A stretch of DNA of 64,000 nt, from NCBI RefSeq assembly GCF_007625155.1, contig NZ_VMNK01000003.1:372001-436000 (forward strand), written 5' to 3'. The position numbers and the translations under genes were made by a program. The stretch comes from Denitromonas halophila. Lineage in GTDB: Bacteria; Pseudomonadota; Gammaproteobacteria; Burkholderiales; Rhodocyclaceae. The first letter of the stretch is position 1, and each line of letters begins with the position of its first letter. Shown here in pieces: positions 54,444-63,914 of this stretch. The notes under the pieces were generated by a model. That model saw nothing but the letters and a program-made list of their open reading frames with translations, ran no database searches and was not told the DNA's origin.

Positions 54444-55307
54444 TCAGAACTTGCCGTTGTCGTTCTTCCATTCGGCGCGGGCCGGAATAGTTTCAATCGT
54501 GTCCCAGTGCTCGGCGAGCACGCCTTTTTCGACACGGAACAAGTCATAGAACGCGGTCGGCTTGCCGCCAACGCTCCCTTCGCTGACCACCAGAACGAAG
54601 TTGCCCTCGCCCAGCACCTTGTGGATGTGATCGTATTTCATCGTGATCCCCTGCTCGGCCATGGCCTTCAGCGCGCCACCGAGCCCCGACAGGCCATCGG
54701 GCACCTGCGGGTTGTGCTGAACATACGCATCCCCGGCAAAGTAGCCGCCCAGCGTGTCCATGCGGCCATTCACCAACACATCCTCAACAAACGCACGCAC
54801 CAGCGTCTTGTTTGACGCGGTCTTCTCACGATCGACAATCTCGGTCGCACCGTCGATCATGCTGTGGCCGCTGGGATTGGCGGTGGTGGGCTTCTCCTGC
54901 AGGTTGTCCCAGTGCTCGACGATCTTGCCGTCTTCAAAGCGAAAGATGTCGAAACCAATCTTGGGCCCGAAGAAGTTGTAATCGGTGTGCGTAAACACGT
55001 AGTCACCGTCCTGGAAGGCACGCACCGTGTTGACCCGGGCGCTTCCGGTGGGCAACTGCTGCAGCACGACACCGAAACCGGCCAGACCATCCGCGACCGC
55101 AAGATTGTGCTGGATGTACTGGTTCGGGTTGATATAGGCCACCGGCGCAGCATCACCGGTTTCAATGCTCTTCAGCAGTTCGCGCACTTGTGCGACGGGT
55201 TGGTGTGTCATTTTCATCTCCTCTTCGTGGGTCGTGGCGCCAGCGCTGGCCAACGTGGAGGCAGCAGCAATCCCGGAGAATACGAGGGGAACAAACAGGG
55301 GTTTCAC
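54444..55307 (-). CDS. Secreted protein with two SnoaL-like (NTF2) domains
   Basis: 287 residues from GTG 55307 (KPLFVPLVFSGIAAASTLASAGA), preceded by GGAGAG and giving a credible signal peptide. Alternatives: ATG 55352 without a ribosome site, or ATG 55211 (MTHQPVAQVREL) after GAGGAG, which would be cytoplasmic. Two SnoaL-like polyketide-cyclase domains are visible: NPNQYIQHNLAVADGL...EHWDNLQE and GDAYVQHNPQVPDGLSGL...AEHWDTIETI. Such domains bind small hydrophobic molecules; no substrate is known. Divergent AraC gene at 55432 may regulate it. Confidence 0.75.
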   Translation of the reverse strand: MKPLFVPLVFSGIAAASTLASAGATTHEEEMKMTHQPVAQVRELLKSIETGDAAPVAYINPNQYIQHNLAVADGLAGFGVVLQQLPTGSARVNTVRAFQDGDYVFTHTDYNFFGPKIGFDIFRFEDGKIVEHWDNLQEKPTTANPSGHSMIDGATEIVDREKTASNKTLVRAFVEDVLVNGRMDTLGGYFAGDAYVQHNPQVPDGLSGLGGALKAMAEQGITMKYDHIHKVLGEGNFVLVVSEGSVGGKPTAFYDLFRVEKGVLAEHWDTIETIPARAEWKNDNGKF

Positions 55308-55431
55308 AGGGCTCTCCAGGACGTTTGTTGAAATCGCGGACGCAAGCGACATGGACAGATCTTAGGCGCGCGCACCGTGAATGACCCGGTAGAATGCAGC
55401 GAATGAATGGTGAAAAACGGACACATCACCG

Positions 55432-56334
55432 ATGAGTAAGCGTAGGCAAGGCGGCGATGATCTGAAGCGCATTGGCTACCAGCCGCCCGACCGCTACCGG
55501 CTGGATCTCGAGGTGCTGTCACTGTCGGAGTTGCGGCAACGGGTGGTCGAGGAAGCCGAACGCCTGGCGCATCGCATCGACTTTCACATCCTGATCCTGG
55601 TCAGTCAGGGGCACTGCGTTCACACCGTCGACTTCACCCCGATGCCCTGCCGCCCCGGTGCCTTGCTGGCGCTACGCCCGGCGCAAGCACAGCGCTTCGA
55701 TTTTTCGAGTGACTGGGAGGGCTGGATCACGATATTCCGCCCGGAATTCCTGTTGCCGGTGCACAGCACGGCATCGGTCGACGACCTGCAGATGGTCAGC
55801 GGTCTGGAATCGCTGCCCGAGTATCAGGTGCTCGCTGAGAAGGACCGCCAGGCGGTCACCCACGCCTTTGCGCAGATGCATGAGGACACGCGACTCGGCG
55901 CCCCCGCCAAAGACGTGAACATGTTGCTGAGGCACCAACTGTCAGCCCTGCTGACACGGCTGCACCTGATCCATGGCCGGCAAACCAGCCAGCCGGGTCA
56001 GGCCTCGCCGAACCAGCAGCGATTCAAGCGCTTCAAGCAGCAGCTGGAAAAGGACTTTGCCCGCCAGCATCAGGTCGCTGGCTACGCGCGTCAGCTGGGT
56101 TGTTCGGAAAAAAGCCTGAGCCGGGCAACGCTCGACGTGGCCGGAATGACCGCAAAGACATACATCGCCGCGCGGATCAATCTGGAAGCCAAACGTCTGC
56201 TGGCCCACACCGCGTTGCCGATCGCCCAGATCGCCGATCGCGTCGGTTTCGATGAACCGACCAATTTCGTGAAGTTCTTCAAGCGGGAAGTCGGGTGCTC
56301 ACCCGGCGAATTCAGACGCCGGAATCGTACCTAG
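55432..56334 (+). CDS. AraC-family transcriptional regulator
   Basis: 300 residues. N-terminal AraC_binding cupin-like region (HIDFHILILVSQGHCVHTVDFTPMPCRPGALLALRPAQAQRF), C-terminal AraC HTH (VAGYARQLGCSEKSLSRATLDVAGMTAKTYIAARINLEAKRLLAHTALPIAQIADRVGFDEPTNFVKFFKREVGCSPGEFR). It is divergent from the SnoaL-domain gene and could control it or the convergent Bcr/CflA transporter. Confidence 0.9.
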   Translation: MSKRRQGGDDLKRIGYQPPDRYRLDLEVLSLSELRQRVVEEAERLAHRIDFHILILVSQGHCVHTVDFTPMPCRPGALLALRPAQAQRFDFSSDWEGWITIFRPEFLLPVHSTASVDDLQMVSGLESLPEYQVLAEKDRQAVTHAFAQMHEDTRLGAPAKDVNMLLRHQLSALLTRLHLIHGRQTSQPGQASPNQQRFKRFKQQLEKDFARQHQVAGYARQLGCSEKSLSRATLDVAGMTAKTYIAARINLEAKRLLAHTALPIAQIADRVGFDEPTNFVKFFKREVGCSPGEFRRRNRT

Positions 56335-56355
56335 CCCGGCACGCGGCCAAAGGGC

Positions 56356-57546
56356 TCACCGCGACTCGGCCATCCGGAAAAACACCGCCCCCGCCGCCGC
56401 GGCGCCGAGCACCAGATACATCACCATGCCCAGACTCAGGGTCTGAACGCTCCCCCACAGCAGGGGCGCGGTCACCGCCGCGGTCAGCGCATTGACCGCC
56501 ATCTGCATGAAGCTCTGACAACTCGAGGCCAGGCCACGGCGCAGCGGAAACAGGTCCAGCGCCATCAGGGTCAGATTGGGCATGGTCAGCGACATACCCA
56601 GGGTGTAGAGCGCGATCGGCGCGACCGATTGCGGCAGGCCGGGCGTCATCGCCGCCGACACCACGACATTGGCCAGCGCCGACGCGCCCATGACCGCATA
56701 GCCGATGCTCACGCTGCGCTTTGGCGACCAGAGCCCGGCGACCCGGCCCGACAGCCAGGAGCCGACCAGCAAACCGCCCATGGCCGGCACGAACAGCCAG
56801 GCAAAGGCTTGCGGCGAGCGGCCGAGATGGTCGACCAGAAAGGTCGGCGCCGACAGCACGTAGATGAAGAAACCGTTGAAGTTCAGCGCCAACGCGCCGG
56901 TCAGCAACAAGAAGGCCGGCTTGCGCAGCACCTGGCCATAGGCCCGCGCCAGATCCCCCAGGTGGAGGGGCTGGCGCTTGTCGGGCGGCAGGGTTTCCGG
57001 CAAGACCCGGTGGCAGACCACGGTCATCACCAGCCCGTACAGCGCCAGAAATGCGAAAATCGCGCGCCAGTCGGCGAAGACCAGAATCCAGCCGCCAATG
57101 ATGGGCGCCACCGCCGGCGCCACCGCGAACATCATCACCACATGCGACATCAGGCGCTGCGCGTCGGGGCCATCGAGCACATCGCGCACAATGGCACGGC
57201 CGATCACCATGCCAGCACCGGCACTCATGCCCTGCAGGGCGCGCCCGACCCACATCCACTCGATACTCGGGGCGACGGTACACAGCACCGAGGCCAGCGT
57301 GAACATGGCCATCGCCACCACCAGCACCCGGCGCCGGCCAAAGCCGTCGGACAGCGCGCCATGCCACAACACCATCACGGCAAACATCACCATGTACAGC
57401 GTGAGCGTCTGCTGCACGGCATAGCGCGTTGTACCGAGGTCGGTTTCCATGGCGTGGAAAGCCGGCAGGTAGGTATCGATCGAAAACGGGCCGATCGCGG
57501 CCAGCGCCGCCAAGATGATGGCCAGTTGGGTGTAGGAGCGGTGCAT
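56356..57546 (-). CDS. Bcr/CflA-type MFS drug-efflux transporter
   Basis: 396 residues with about 12 hydrophobic segments. Start MHRSYTQLAIILAALAAIGPFSIDTYLPAFHAMETDLGT is characteristic of Bcr/CflA proteins, and the MFS loop motif GALSDGFGRRRVLVVAMAMF (motif A, G-x3-D-x2-GRR) is intact, as is the motif C proline-rich region near VMMFAVAPAVAPIIGGWI. Proton-driven efflux of chloramphenicol/bicyclomycin-like compounds is known for the family; substrate here is unknown. Confidence 0.92.
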   Translation of the reverse strand: MHRSYTQLAIILAALAAIGPFSIDTYLPAFHAMETDLGTTRYAVQQTLTLYMVMFAVMVLWHGALSDGFGRRRVLVVAMAMFTLASVLCTVAPSIEWMWVGRALQGMSAGAGMVIGRAIVRDVLDGPDAQRLMSHVVMMFAVAPAVAPIIGGWILVFADWRAIFAFLALYGLVMTVVCHRVLPETLPPDKRQPLHLGDLARAYGQVLRKPAFLLLTGALALNFNGFFIYVLSAPTFLVDHLGRSPQAFAWLFVPAMGGLLVGSWLSGRVAGLWSPKRSVSIGYAVMGASALANVVVSAAMTPGLPQSVAPIALYTLGMSLTMPNLTLMALDLFPLRRGLASSCQSFMQMAVNALTAAVTAPLLWGSVQTLSLGMVMYLVLGAAAAGAVFFRMAESR

Positions 57547-57612
57547 GCGGGGTCGCTGAAGAAAATGGCGACCGGCCCAAAGGCGCGATCGCGTACCGAC
57601 CCAGTGTACTGC

Positions 57613-59118
57613 TTATCGCGCCGAGGCGCCGAGCCCGCGCCGGTACTGGATGGCCTCGGCCACATGCGGCGCGGCAACCCCATCCGCCCCGGCCAGATCG
57701 GCAATCGTGCGCGCCACGCGCAGGATGCGGTCGTGGCTGCGCGCCGACAGACCGAGTGACTCCACCGCACGTGCCAGCACCTGACGCCCGCGATCATCCG
57801 GCCGGCAATGTCTCACCACGCCAGCGGCATCAAGCGCGGCATTGTCGCCACTCTGCCGCGCCTGCTGACGTTGCCGAGCCGCCAGCACCCGGACGAGTAC
57901 GGTGGCGCTGTCCTCACCGGGCACGACGCGTTCGAGCTCGGCGGCGTTCAGCGCACCGACTTCAAGCGTCAGATCAATGCGATCGAGCAGCGGGCCGGAG
58001 AGCTTGCCGCGATAGCGGGCGACCTGATCCGGCGTGCATCGGCAACGCCCTCGTGCATCGCCAAGGTAACCACACGGGCACGGATTCATCGCGGCAACCA
58101 GCTGAAAACGCGCCGGAAACCGCGCCCGACGCCGCGCCCGGGCGACCTCGACATGTCCGCTTTCGAGCGGCTCGCGCAGAGCCTCGAGGACGCGGCGGTC
58201 GAACTCCGGCAACTCGTCCAGAAACAGCACGCCATGATGCGCCATGCTGATCTCGCCTGGCCCCGGAATCGCCCCGCCACCAACGATGGCCGGCGCGGAA
58301 GCCGAATGATGCGGCGCCCTGAAGGCCCGCCGCCCCCAGGTGGCCGGATCGAAGTGCCCGGCCAGGGACTGCACCGCCGCCGCTTCCAGCGACGCCGCCT
58401 CGTCGAGCGGCGGCAAAATGCCGGCCAGTCGCTGGGCGAGCATGGATTTGCCGGTGCCCGGCGGACCGTACATCAATAGCGAGTGATTTCCCGCCGCGGC
58501 CACCTCCAGCGCCCGGCGCGCTTCGAGCTGGCCTTTAACATCAGCGAGATCGGGCGGCGCAGGCAAGGGCGCCGTGTCGGACGGTGGCGGCGCATCGGGC
58601 AACAGCGTCTGGCCGTTGAGGTGCGCGCACACGGCGAGCAGACTGTCGGCCGGACGCACCGAGACATCACGCACCCGCGCGGCTTCCTGCGCGCTGGCGG
58701 TCGGCAATATCAGCGTCCGCCCGGCGGCACGGGTTTGCAGCGCCATGGCCAACGCGCCGCGAATCGGACGCAGCTCGCCCGACAGCGACAACTCGCCGGC
58801 AAACTCGTGACTCGCCAGGGCCGCCGCGTTGAGCTGCCCCGAAGCGGCGAGGATGCCGACCGCGATCGGCAGGTCGAAGCGCCCGCCCTCTTTGGGCAGA
58901 TCGGCCGGCGCCAGATTGACGGTAATGCGCCGCTGGGGAAACTCGAAGTTGCCGGTTTGCAGCGCGGCGCGCACCCGCTCGCGCGCCTCGCGCACTTCGG
59001 TGTCGGGCAGCCCGACCAGATTGAAGGCGGGCAGGCCGTTGGCGAGATGCACTTCGACGACGACCGGCGGGGCGTCCATGCCATCGAGGGCACGGGTATG
59101 AACAAGGGCGAGTGACAT
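57613..59118 (-). CDS. comM: YifB/ComM-family AAA ATPase (Mg chelatase-like)
   Basis: 501 residues from ATG 59118 (MSLALVHTRALDGMDAPPVVVEVHLANGLPAFNLVGLPDTEVREARERVRAAL). N-terminal Lon-protease-like fold, then the Mg chelatase-type AAA domain with Walker A YGPPGTGKSM and Walker B GVLFLDELPEF, and the C-terminal domain NPCPCGYLGDARGRCRC. ComM promotes branch migration and RecA-mediated integration of transforming DNA. Confidence 0.93.
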   Translation of the reverse strand: MSLALVHTRALDGMDAPPVVVEVHLANGLPAFNLVGLPDTEVREARERVRAALQTGNFEFPQRRITVNLAPADLPKEGGRFDLPIAVGILAASGQLNAAALASHEFAGELSLSGELRPIRGALAMALQTRAAGRTLILPTASAQEAARVRDVSVRPADSLLAVCAHLNGQTLLPDAPPPSDTAPLPAPPDLADVKGQLEARRALEVAAAGNHSLLMYGPPGTGKSMLAQRLAGILPPLDEAASLEAAAVQSLAGHFDPATWGRRAFRAPHHSASAPAIVGGGAIPGPGEISMAHHGVLFLDELPEFDRRVLEALREPLESGHVEVARARRRARFPARFQLVAAMNPCPCGYLGDARGRCRCTPDQVARYRGKLSGPLLDRIDLTLEVGALNAAELERVVPGEDSATVLVRVLAARQRQQARQSGDNAALDAAGVVRHCRPDDRGRQVLARAVESLGLSARSHDRILRVARTIADLAGADGVAAPHVAEAIQYRRGLGASAR

Positions 59119-59174
59119 GGGGCCCGAGTGTAGCGGGCTGGCGATGCGATTGGAATATGCCGTGTCAATGCCGG

Positions 59175-60185
59175 TCAGGCGGCGCGGCGTTGCTCCACGG
59201 CGTTGGCGGCATCGATCAGCAGGCGCGGGTCGTTGGCGCGCAGCCGATTCGGGTCGGACAGCATGCGCCGCCACTGACGCGCACCGGGCATGCCGTGATA
59301 CAGGCCCAGCACATGGCGGGTCATGGTCTTGAGCGGCACGCCTTCAGCAATTTGCGCGGCCATGAAGCTGACCATGGCGTCCACCACCGCCAGCCGCGTG
59401 GGCATGGCCTCGGTGTCGCCCCAGCCGCGCGCGTCGGCCTCGGCCAGCAGCCAGGGGTTGTGATAGGCCTCGCGCCCGACCATCACACCGTCCACCGCCG
59501 GCCATTGCGCGGCGATGGCGTCCCAGTCGGTGAAGCCGCCGTTGATGAGAATCTCCAACGCGGGAAAATCACGCTTGAGCCGGTGCACGTAGTGGTACCT
59601 GAGCGGAGGAATGTCGCGGTTTTCTTTGGGCGACAGGCCTTTGAGGATCGCGTTGCGCGCGTGCACGATGAACACCGTGCAGCCACTCGCCGCATGCACC
59701 TGGCCGACGAAATCGCGCAGGTAACTGTAGTCCTCAACGCTGTCGATGCCGATGCGGTGTTTGACGGTCACGGCGCGATCGGTCACGTCCTGCATGGCCT
59801 TGAGGCAATCGGCGACCAGATCGGGATCGGCCATCAAACAGGCGCCGAAGGCACCGGACTGCACCCGCTCGGAGGGGCAACCGACGTTGAGGTTGATCTC
59901 GTCGTAACCCCACTCGGTGGCCAGACGGGCGCAGCGCGCCAGATCCGCCGGGTCGCTGCCGCCGAGTTGCAGCGCCAACGGATGCTCGCAGTCGTCGAAA
60001 CGCAGAAAGCGGCCGGCGTCGCGGCCATGGATCAGCGCGCCAGTGGTCACCATCTCGGTATACAGCCAGGTGCGCCGCGTGATCTGCCGCGCAAAGTAGC
60101 GATAGAAGCGGTCGGTCCAGTCGAGCATGGGCGCGATGGCCAGACGGCGCGAGGGCAGCGCGGCGGGGGAAGACGAAACAGACAT
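59175..60185 (-). CDS. dusA: tRNA-dihydrouridine(20/20a) synthase DusA
   Basis: 336 residues from ATG 60185 (MSVSSSPAALPSRRLAIAPMLDWTDRFYRYFARQITRRTWLYTEMVTTGALI), the DusA-specific start with TDR-HYR-FA. INLNVGCPSERVQSGAFGACLM contains the catalytic cysteine and VKHRIGIDSVEDYSYL the FMN-binding lysine. It reduces uridine 20/20a in tRNA D-loops using FMN. Confidence 0.95.
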   Translation of the reverse strand: MSVSSSPAALPSRRLAIAPMLDWTDRFYRYFARQITRRTWLYTEMVTTGALIHGRDAGRFLRFDDCEHPLALQLGGSDPADLARCARLATEWGYDEINLNVGCPSERVQSGAFGACLMADPDLVADCLKAMQDVTDRAVTVKHRIGIDSVEDYSYLRDFVGQVHAASGCTVFIVHARNAILKGLSPKENRDIPPLRYHYVHRLKRDFPALEILINGGFTDWDAIAAQWPAVDGVMVGREAYHNPWLLAEADARGWGDTEAMPTRLAVVDAMVSFMAAQIAEGVPLKTMTRHVLGLYHGMPGARQWRRMLSDPNRLRANDPRLLIDAANAVEQRRAA

Positions 60186-60239
60186 GGGCGCAACATCAAT
60201 ACGGGGCGCCAATTCTATCATCGGCGCCGGCGAGCGAAG

Positions 60240-61151
60240 TCAGCCCTCGGCCGGCCGGTGCCAGGGCGGCTGAGCAAAAGCCTCGGCGAGAAAGTCGACC
60301 AGCACCCGTACTTTCACCGACAGATGGCGGCGCGAGGGGTAGACCACATACACGCCGATCTCGGGGAGGCGGAAATCCGGCAACACCTCCACCAGCCGCC
60401 CCTCGGCCAGGTCATCACCAATCAGAAAATCGGGCTGCAACACGAGGCCCTGATGCGCCAGCGCGACCGCGCGGCAGGTGTCGCCGTTGTTGGTACGCAT
60501 GCGCGGCGAGGTTTGCACCTCCTGCGGACCGTCAGGCGTGTCGAAGCGCCAGGTGTCGCCGGCCGGGGAATAGCTGTAGGCGATGACGGCGTGCGCGGCC
60601 AGATCGGCCACCCGCTCGGGTGTGCCGTGCGTCGCCAGATACGCCGGCGTGGCGGTGACCATCACCCGGGTCGAGGCCAGGCGCCGATGCACCAGCGTGG
60701 AGTCCTGCATGCGGCTGATGCGGATCACCGCGTCGTAGCCCTCTTCGACCACGTCGATCAGCCGGTCGGCCAGATCCACCTCCAGCGACACATCCGGGTA
60801 GCGCGCCATGAACGGCCCCCACAACGGCGCCAGATGCAGCACGCCGAAGGACAGCGGCGCGTTGATGCGCAAGCTGCCCACCGGGTGGCCGGTGACCTCG
60901 CCGACCGCGCTCTCGGCCTCTTCGAGCTCGTCGAGAATCTGTTTGCAGCGGCCGTAGTAGGCGCGCCCCGCCTCGGTAATCGACAGGCGACGCGTGGTGC
61001 GCTGGAGCAGGCGTGCGCCGAGCCGGGTCTCCAGATCGATCACACTGCGCGACACCGCTGCCTTCGACAGACGCAACTGATCGGCCGCGGCGACAAAACT
61101 GCCGGCTTCGATCACGGCAACAAAACACTGCATTTCGCGGAATCTATCCAT
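60240..61151 (-). CDS. LysR-family transcriptional regulator
   Basis: 303 residues from ATG 61151 (MDRFREMQCFVAVIEAGSFVAAADQLRLSKAAVSRSVIDLETRLGARLLQRTTRRLSITEAG), a textbook LysR HTH; then the substrate-binding domain. It is divergent from the DODA-type dioxygenase at 61276 (124-base gap), a common arrangement in which the LysR protein controls its neighbour. Confidence 0.93.
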   Translation of the reverse strand: MDRFREMQCFVAVIEAGSFVAAADQLRLSKAAVSRSVIDLETRLGARLLQRTTRRLSITEAGRAYYGRCKQILDELEEAESAVGEVTGHPVGSLRINAPLSFGVLHLAPLWGPFMARYPDVSLEVDLADRLIDVVEEGYDAVIRISRMQDSTLVHRRLASTRVMVTATPAYLATHGTPERVADLAAHAVIAYSYSPAGDTWRFDTPDGPQEVQTSPRMRTNNGDTCRAVALAHQGLVLQPDFLIGDDLAEGRLVEVLPDFRLPEIGVYVVYPSRRHLSVKVRVLVDFLAEAFAQPPWHRPAEG

Positions 61152-61275
61152 GCGCAGATTGTCTCTCATTCATTGACAATCAATCAATGCTGCCGGTGTT
61201 TATCAAAGTCAAGGCAAACAATAAGATGCACCCAAGCTTCGCATTTACGCGTGGCGTGCCATCAAGGAATCAAGG

Positions 61276-62079
61276 ATGTCTCTGCCCAGCCTCTTTATCT
61301 CGCACGGTTCGCCGATGTTCGCTGTCGAACCCGGCCGCCTCGGCCCATCGCTGACCGCGCTGGGCCAGGCGCTGACGCGGCCGCGGGCGGTGGTCATCGT
61401 GTCACCGCACTGGATGCGCCCCTCGCTCGAAGTGTCGGCCGGCATCACAGGGGAAACCATTCACGACTTTGGCGGCTTTCCGCGCGCACTGTATGCGCTG
61501 GACTACCCGGCGCCGGCCGCGACCGATGTGGCCGAGACGGTCGTCGCTGCGCTCACTCGCCACGGGCTGAAAGCACGGCGCAACGACACACACGGACGCG
61601 ATCACGGCGCCTGGGTACCGATGCTGCACCTGTATCCGGACGCGGACATCCCGCTGATTCAGGTCTCGCAGCCCAGCGCGCCCTCGCCACTGGCGCTGCT
61701 CGAACTGGGCCAGGCATTGGCGCCCTTGCGCGAATCCGGGGTGCTGCTGATCGGCTCGGGCAGCCTGACCCACAACCTGCGCGACTACTTTCATGACACA
61801 GGCACGGAACCTTATGCCGCCGAGTTTGCCAACTGGGTGTGGGCGCGGTTACAGGCGGGCGACCTCGACGCCTTGCTCAACTACCGCAGCCAGGCGCCGA
61901 ACGCACTGCGCGCACACCCCACCGACGAGCATTTTCTGCCCCTGTTTTTTGCCATCGGCGCTGCCGGCTGCGATTGGTCGCACACCCGCCGGATCGACGG
62001 TGGCGTGCTGACCGGAGAATTAAGCATGGACAGTTTCGTGTTTGCCGATCCCACCTTCTCCCTTGCACACGCGGCCTGA
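61276..62079 (+). CDS. DODA-type extradiol dioxygenase (YgiD-like)
   Basis: 267 residues. LPSLFISHGSPMFAVEPG, VVIVSPHWMRPS, and NDTHGRDHGAWVPMLHLYPDADIPLIQVS hold the conserved histidines of the class III extradiol dioxygenases (4,5-DOPA dioxygenase, LigB type). They cleave catechol rings with a metal centre. The natural substrate is unknown; the divergent LysR gene suggests regulation by an aromatic or aldehyde-type signal. Confidence 0.91.
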   Translation: MSLPSLFISHGSPMFAVEPGRLGPSLTALGQALTRPRAVVIVSPHWMRPSLEVSAGITGETIHDFGGFPRALYALDYPAPAATDVAETVVAALTRHGLKARRNDTHGRDHGAWVPMLHLYPDADIPLIQVSQPSAPSPLALLELGQALAPLRESGVLLIGSGSLTHNLRDYFHDTGTEPYAAEFANWVWARLQAGDLDALLNYRSQAPNALRAHPTDEHFLPLFFAIGAAGCDWSHTRRIDGGVLTGELSMDSFVFADPTFSLAHAA

Positions 62080-62095
62080 GCGCCGACACACGATC

Positions 62096-62635
62096 ATGGA
62101 ACCACGCTACACCCCCACCGCCATCACCCTGCACTGGCTCATCGCGCTAGGCATCACCGGCGCCTTCGGCCTCGGCGTGTACATGCACGAGCTACCGCTA
62201 TCACCGACCAAGCTCCAGCTCTATTCCTGGCACAAATGGGCCGGCGTCACGCTGTTCCTGCTGATCCTGTTTCGACTCGGCTGGCGACTCACTCACCCGG
62301 TACCGACCCTGCCCGGCACCATGTCGCCGGCGCTGCGTCTGGCCGCTGGTGCCGCCCACTGGGTGCTATATGCCCTGATGCTCGCCATCCCGCTGTCGGG
62401 CTGGCTGATGAGCTCGGCCAAGGGCTTCCAGACCGTGTGGTTTGGCCTCGTGCCACTGCCCGACCTGCTGGCCAAGGACGCCGCGCTGGGCGACACGCTC
62501 AAGGACGTGCACGAAGCGCTCAACTTCACCCTGCTCGGTCTGGTCGTGCTCCACACCGCCGCCGCGCTCAAGCACCACTTTATTGATCGGGACTCCGTGC
62601 TCACCCGCATGCTGCCCCGCTTCCGGAAATCCTGA
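62096..62635 (+). CDS. Cytochrome b561-type membrane protein
   Basis: 179 residues from ATG 62096 (MEPRYTPTAITLHWLIALGITGAFGLGVYMHEL) with four hydrophobic helices. Histidines TLHW, YSWHKW, AAHW and VLHTAAALKHHF are positioned for two b-type hemes, as in bacterial b561. It probably transfers electrons across the inner membrane. It starts 16 bases after the dioxygenase and is followed by two YceI genes, forming one unit. Confidence 0.92.
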   Translation: MEPRYTPTAITLHWLIALGITGAFGLGVYMHELPLSPTKLQLYSWHKWAGVTLFLLILFRLGWRLTHPVPTLPGTMSPALRLAAGAAHWVLYALMLAIPLSGWLMSSAKGFQTVWFGLVPLPDLLAKDAALGDTLKDVHEALNFTLLGLVVLHTAAALKHHFIDRDSVLTRMLPRFRKS

Positions 62636-62660
62636 TTCGGCACAACCGAAGGAGACTTTG

Positions 62661-63239
62661 ATGACCCACACCGCTTTGACCCGCTCAACCCTCGCCGCCG
62701 CACTGGCACTCGGCCTGGCCGGCCCCGCGCAGGCCATCGAGTACGGCACGCTCGACACCACGGCAAGCAAAGTCGGCTTTCGCTACACCCAGATGGGCGT
62801 GACGCTCGACGGCCAGTTCAAGCAGTTCTCGGCACAACTGCGCTTCGACCCGGCTCGCCCCGAGGCCGCCTCGACGACCTTCGAAGTCCCGCTGGCCGGC
62901 ATCGACACCGGCTCGCCGGAGGGCGACGACGAGGTCAAGGCCAAAACCTGGTTCGACACCGCCAATCACCCGGTGGCACGCTTTGTCTCCTCAGCCGTCA
63001 AGCCGCTGGGCGGCAACCGCTTCGAAGTCACCGGCGAGCTCAGCATCAAGGGCAAGACCCGCCCGGTGAGCTTTCCGGTCACCTACACCCCGGGCGCACC
63101 GACCGCCACGTTCGAGGGCGCGCTGCCGCTGCGCCGGGGCGATTTCGCCATCGGCGAGGGCGACTGGGCCAGCTTTGACATCGTCGCCAACAACGTCGTC
63201 GTGGTCTTCCATCTCATCGCCAAGCCACTGGCGCAATAG
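62661..63239 (+). CDS. YceI-family periplasmic protein (first copy)
   Basis: 192 residues from ATG 62661, after a strong AAGGAGA site. A signal peptide (SAALALGLAGPAQA-like) is followed by the YceI lipocalin-like barrel: SKVGFRYTQMGVTLDGQFKQFSAQLRFDP, KTWFDTANHPVARFVSS, NRFEVTGELSIKGKTRPVSFPV. The family binds isoprenoid chains in the periplasm; pairing with a b561 gene is recurrent and suggests quinone or redox lipid binding. Confidence 0.92.
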   Translation: MTHTALTRSTLAAALALGLAGPAQAIEYGTLDTTASKVGFRYTQMGVTLDGQFKQFSAQLRFDPARPEAASTTFEVPLAGIDTGSPEGDDEVKAKTWFDTANHPVARFVSSAVKPLGGNRFEVTGELSIKGKTRPVSFPVTYTPGAPTATFEGALPLRRGDFAIGEGDWASFDIVANNVVVVFHLIAKPLAQ

Positions 63240-63278
63240 ATTTCCCCCAACCCCAAACCCCACTCACGGAGCTCCATC

Positions 63279-63848
63279 ATGAAAAATACCCTGCTCACCG
63301 CCGCCCTCGCCACGCTCATCGCCGCACCGGCCTTTGCCGAGCCGGTGGTCTACACCGTCGAAGGCACGCACACCTACCCGCGCTTCTCGTACAGCCACTT
63401 CGGCCTGTCGAAGCAGATCTCGCGCTTCAACAAGACCACCGGCACGGTCACGCTGGACGCCGCCGCCCGCCGCGCCTCGGTCGACATGACCATCGACACC
63501 ACCTCGGTCGACACCGGCTACGACACCTTTGACGGCCACATCCAGGGTGCAGACTTCCTCGACACGGCCAATCACCCGACCGCCACCTTCAAGTCCACCA
63601 AAGTGAATTTCGACGGTGACACGCCGACCACCATCGAAGGCAATCTGACCCTCAAGGGCGTGACCCGCCCGGTGACCCTGACCGTGACCTCGTTCAAGAC
63701 CATGGCCCACCCCATGCTCAAGAAACCAGCCATCGGCGCCAACGCCACCACGGTGATCAAGCGCAGCGAGTTCAACGCCGGCAAGTACGCCCCCAATGTC
63801 AGCGACGAAGTCACGCTGGACATCGCAATCGAAGCGGTGCAGATGTAA
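63279..63848 (+). CDS. YceI-family periplasmic protein (second copy)
   Basis: 189 residues with signal peptide (AALATLIAAPAFA) and the YceI barrel: VEGTHTYPRFSYSHFGLSKQISRFNKTTGTVTLD, GADFLDTANHPTATFKSTKV, IEGNLTLKGVTRPVTLTVT. It is only distantly similar to the first copy and is of the shorter type; a 39-base gap separates them. Likely a paralogous lipid- or quinone-binding pair. Confidence 0.92.
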   Translation: MKNTLLTAALATLIAAPAFAEPVVYTVEGTHTYPRFSYSHFGLSKQISRFNKTTGTVTLDAAARRASVDMTIDTTSVDTGYDTFDGHIQGADFLDTANHPTATFKSTKVNFDGDTPTTIEGNLTLKGVTRPVTLTVTSFKTMAHPMLKKPAIGANATTVIKRSEFNAGKYAPNVSDEVTLDIAIEAVQM

Positions 63849-63867
63849 TCTCAGAAACATCCCGGCA

Positions 63868-63902
63868 ACAAAAAAGCGGCCCCGAAAGGCCGCTTTTTTT
63901 GT
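63868..63902. terminator. Intrinsic terminator
   Basis: AGCGGCC/GGCCGCT stem with a CCGAAA-type loop, preceded by an A-run and followed by TTTTTTT, after the second YceI gene and before the convergent minus-strand gene. Works in both directions. Confidence 0.92.
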
Positions 63903-63914
63903 GCCTTTACCGAA

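Noticed and set aside
59112..61796. 894-codon plus-strand open frame
   Set aside because: It lies opposite dusA and the LysR gene, crosses their divergent promoters, and its translation is low-complexity R/H/G-rich; typical antisense artefact.
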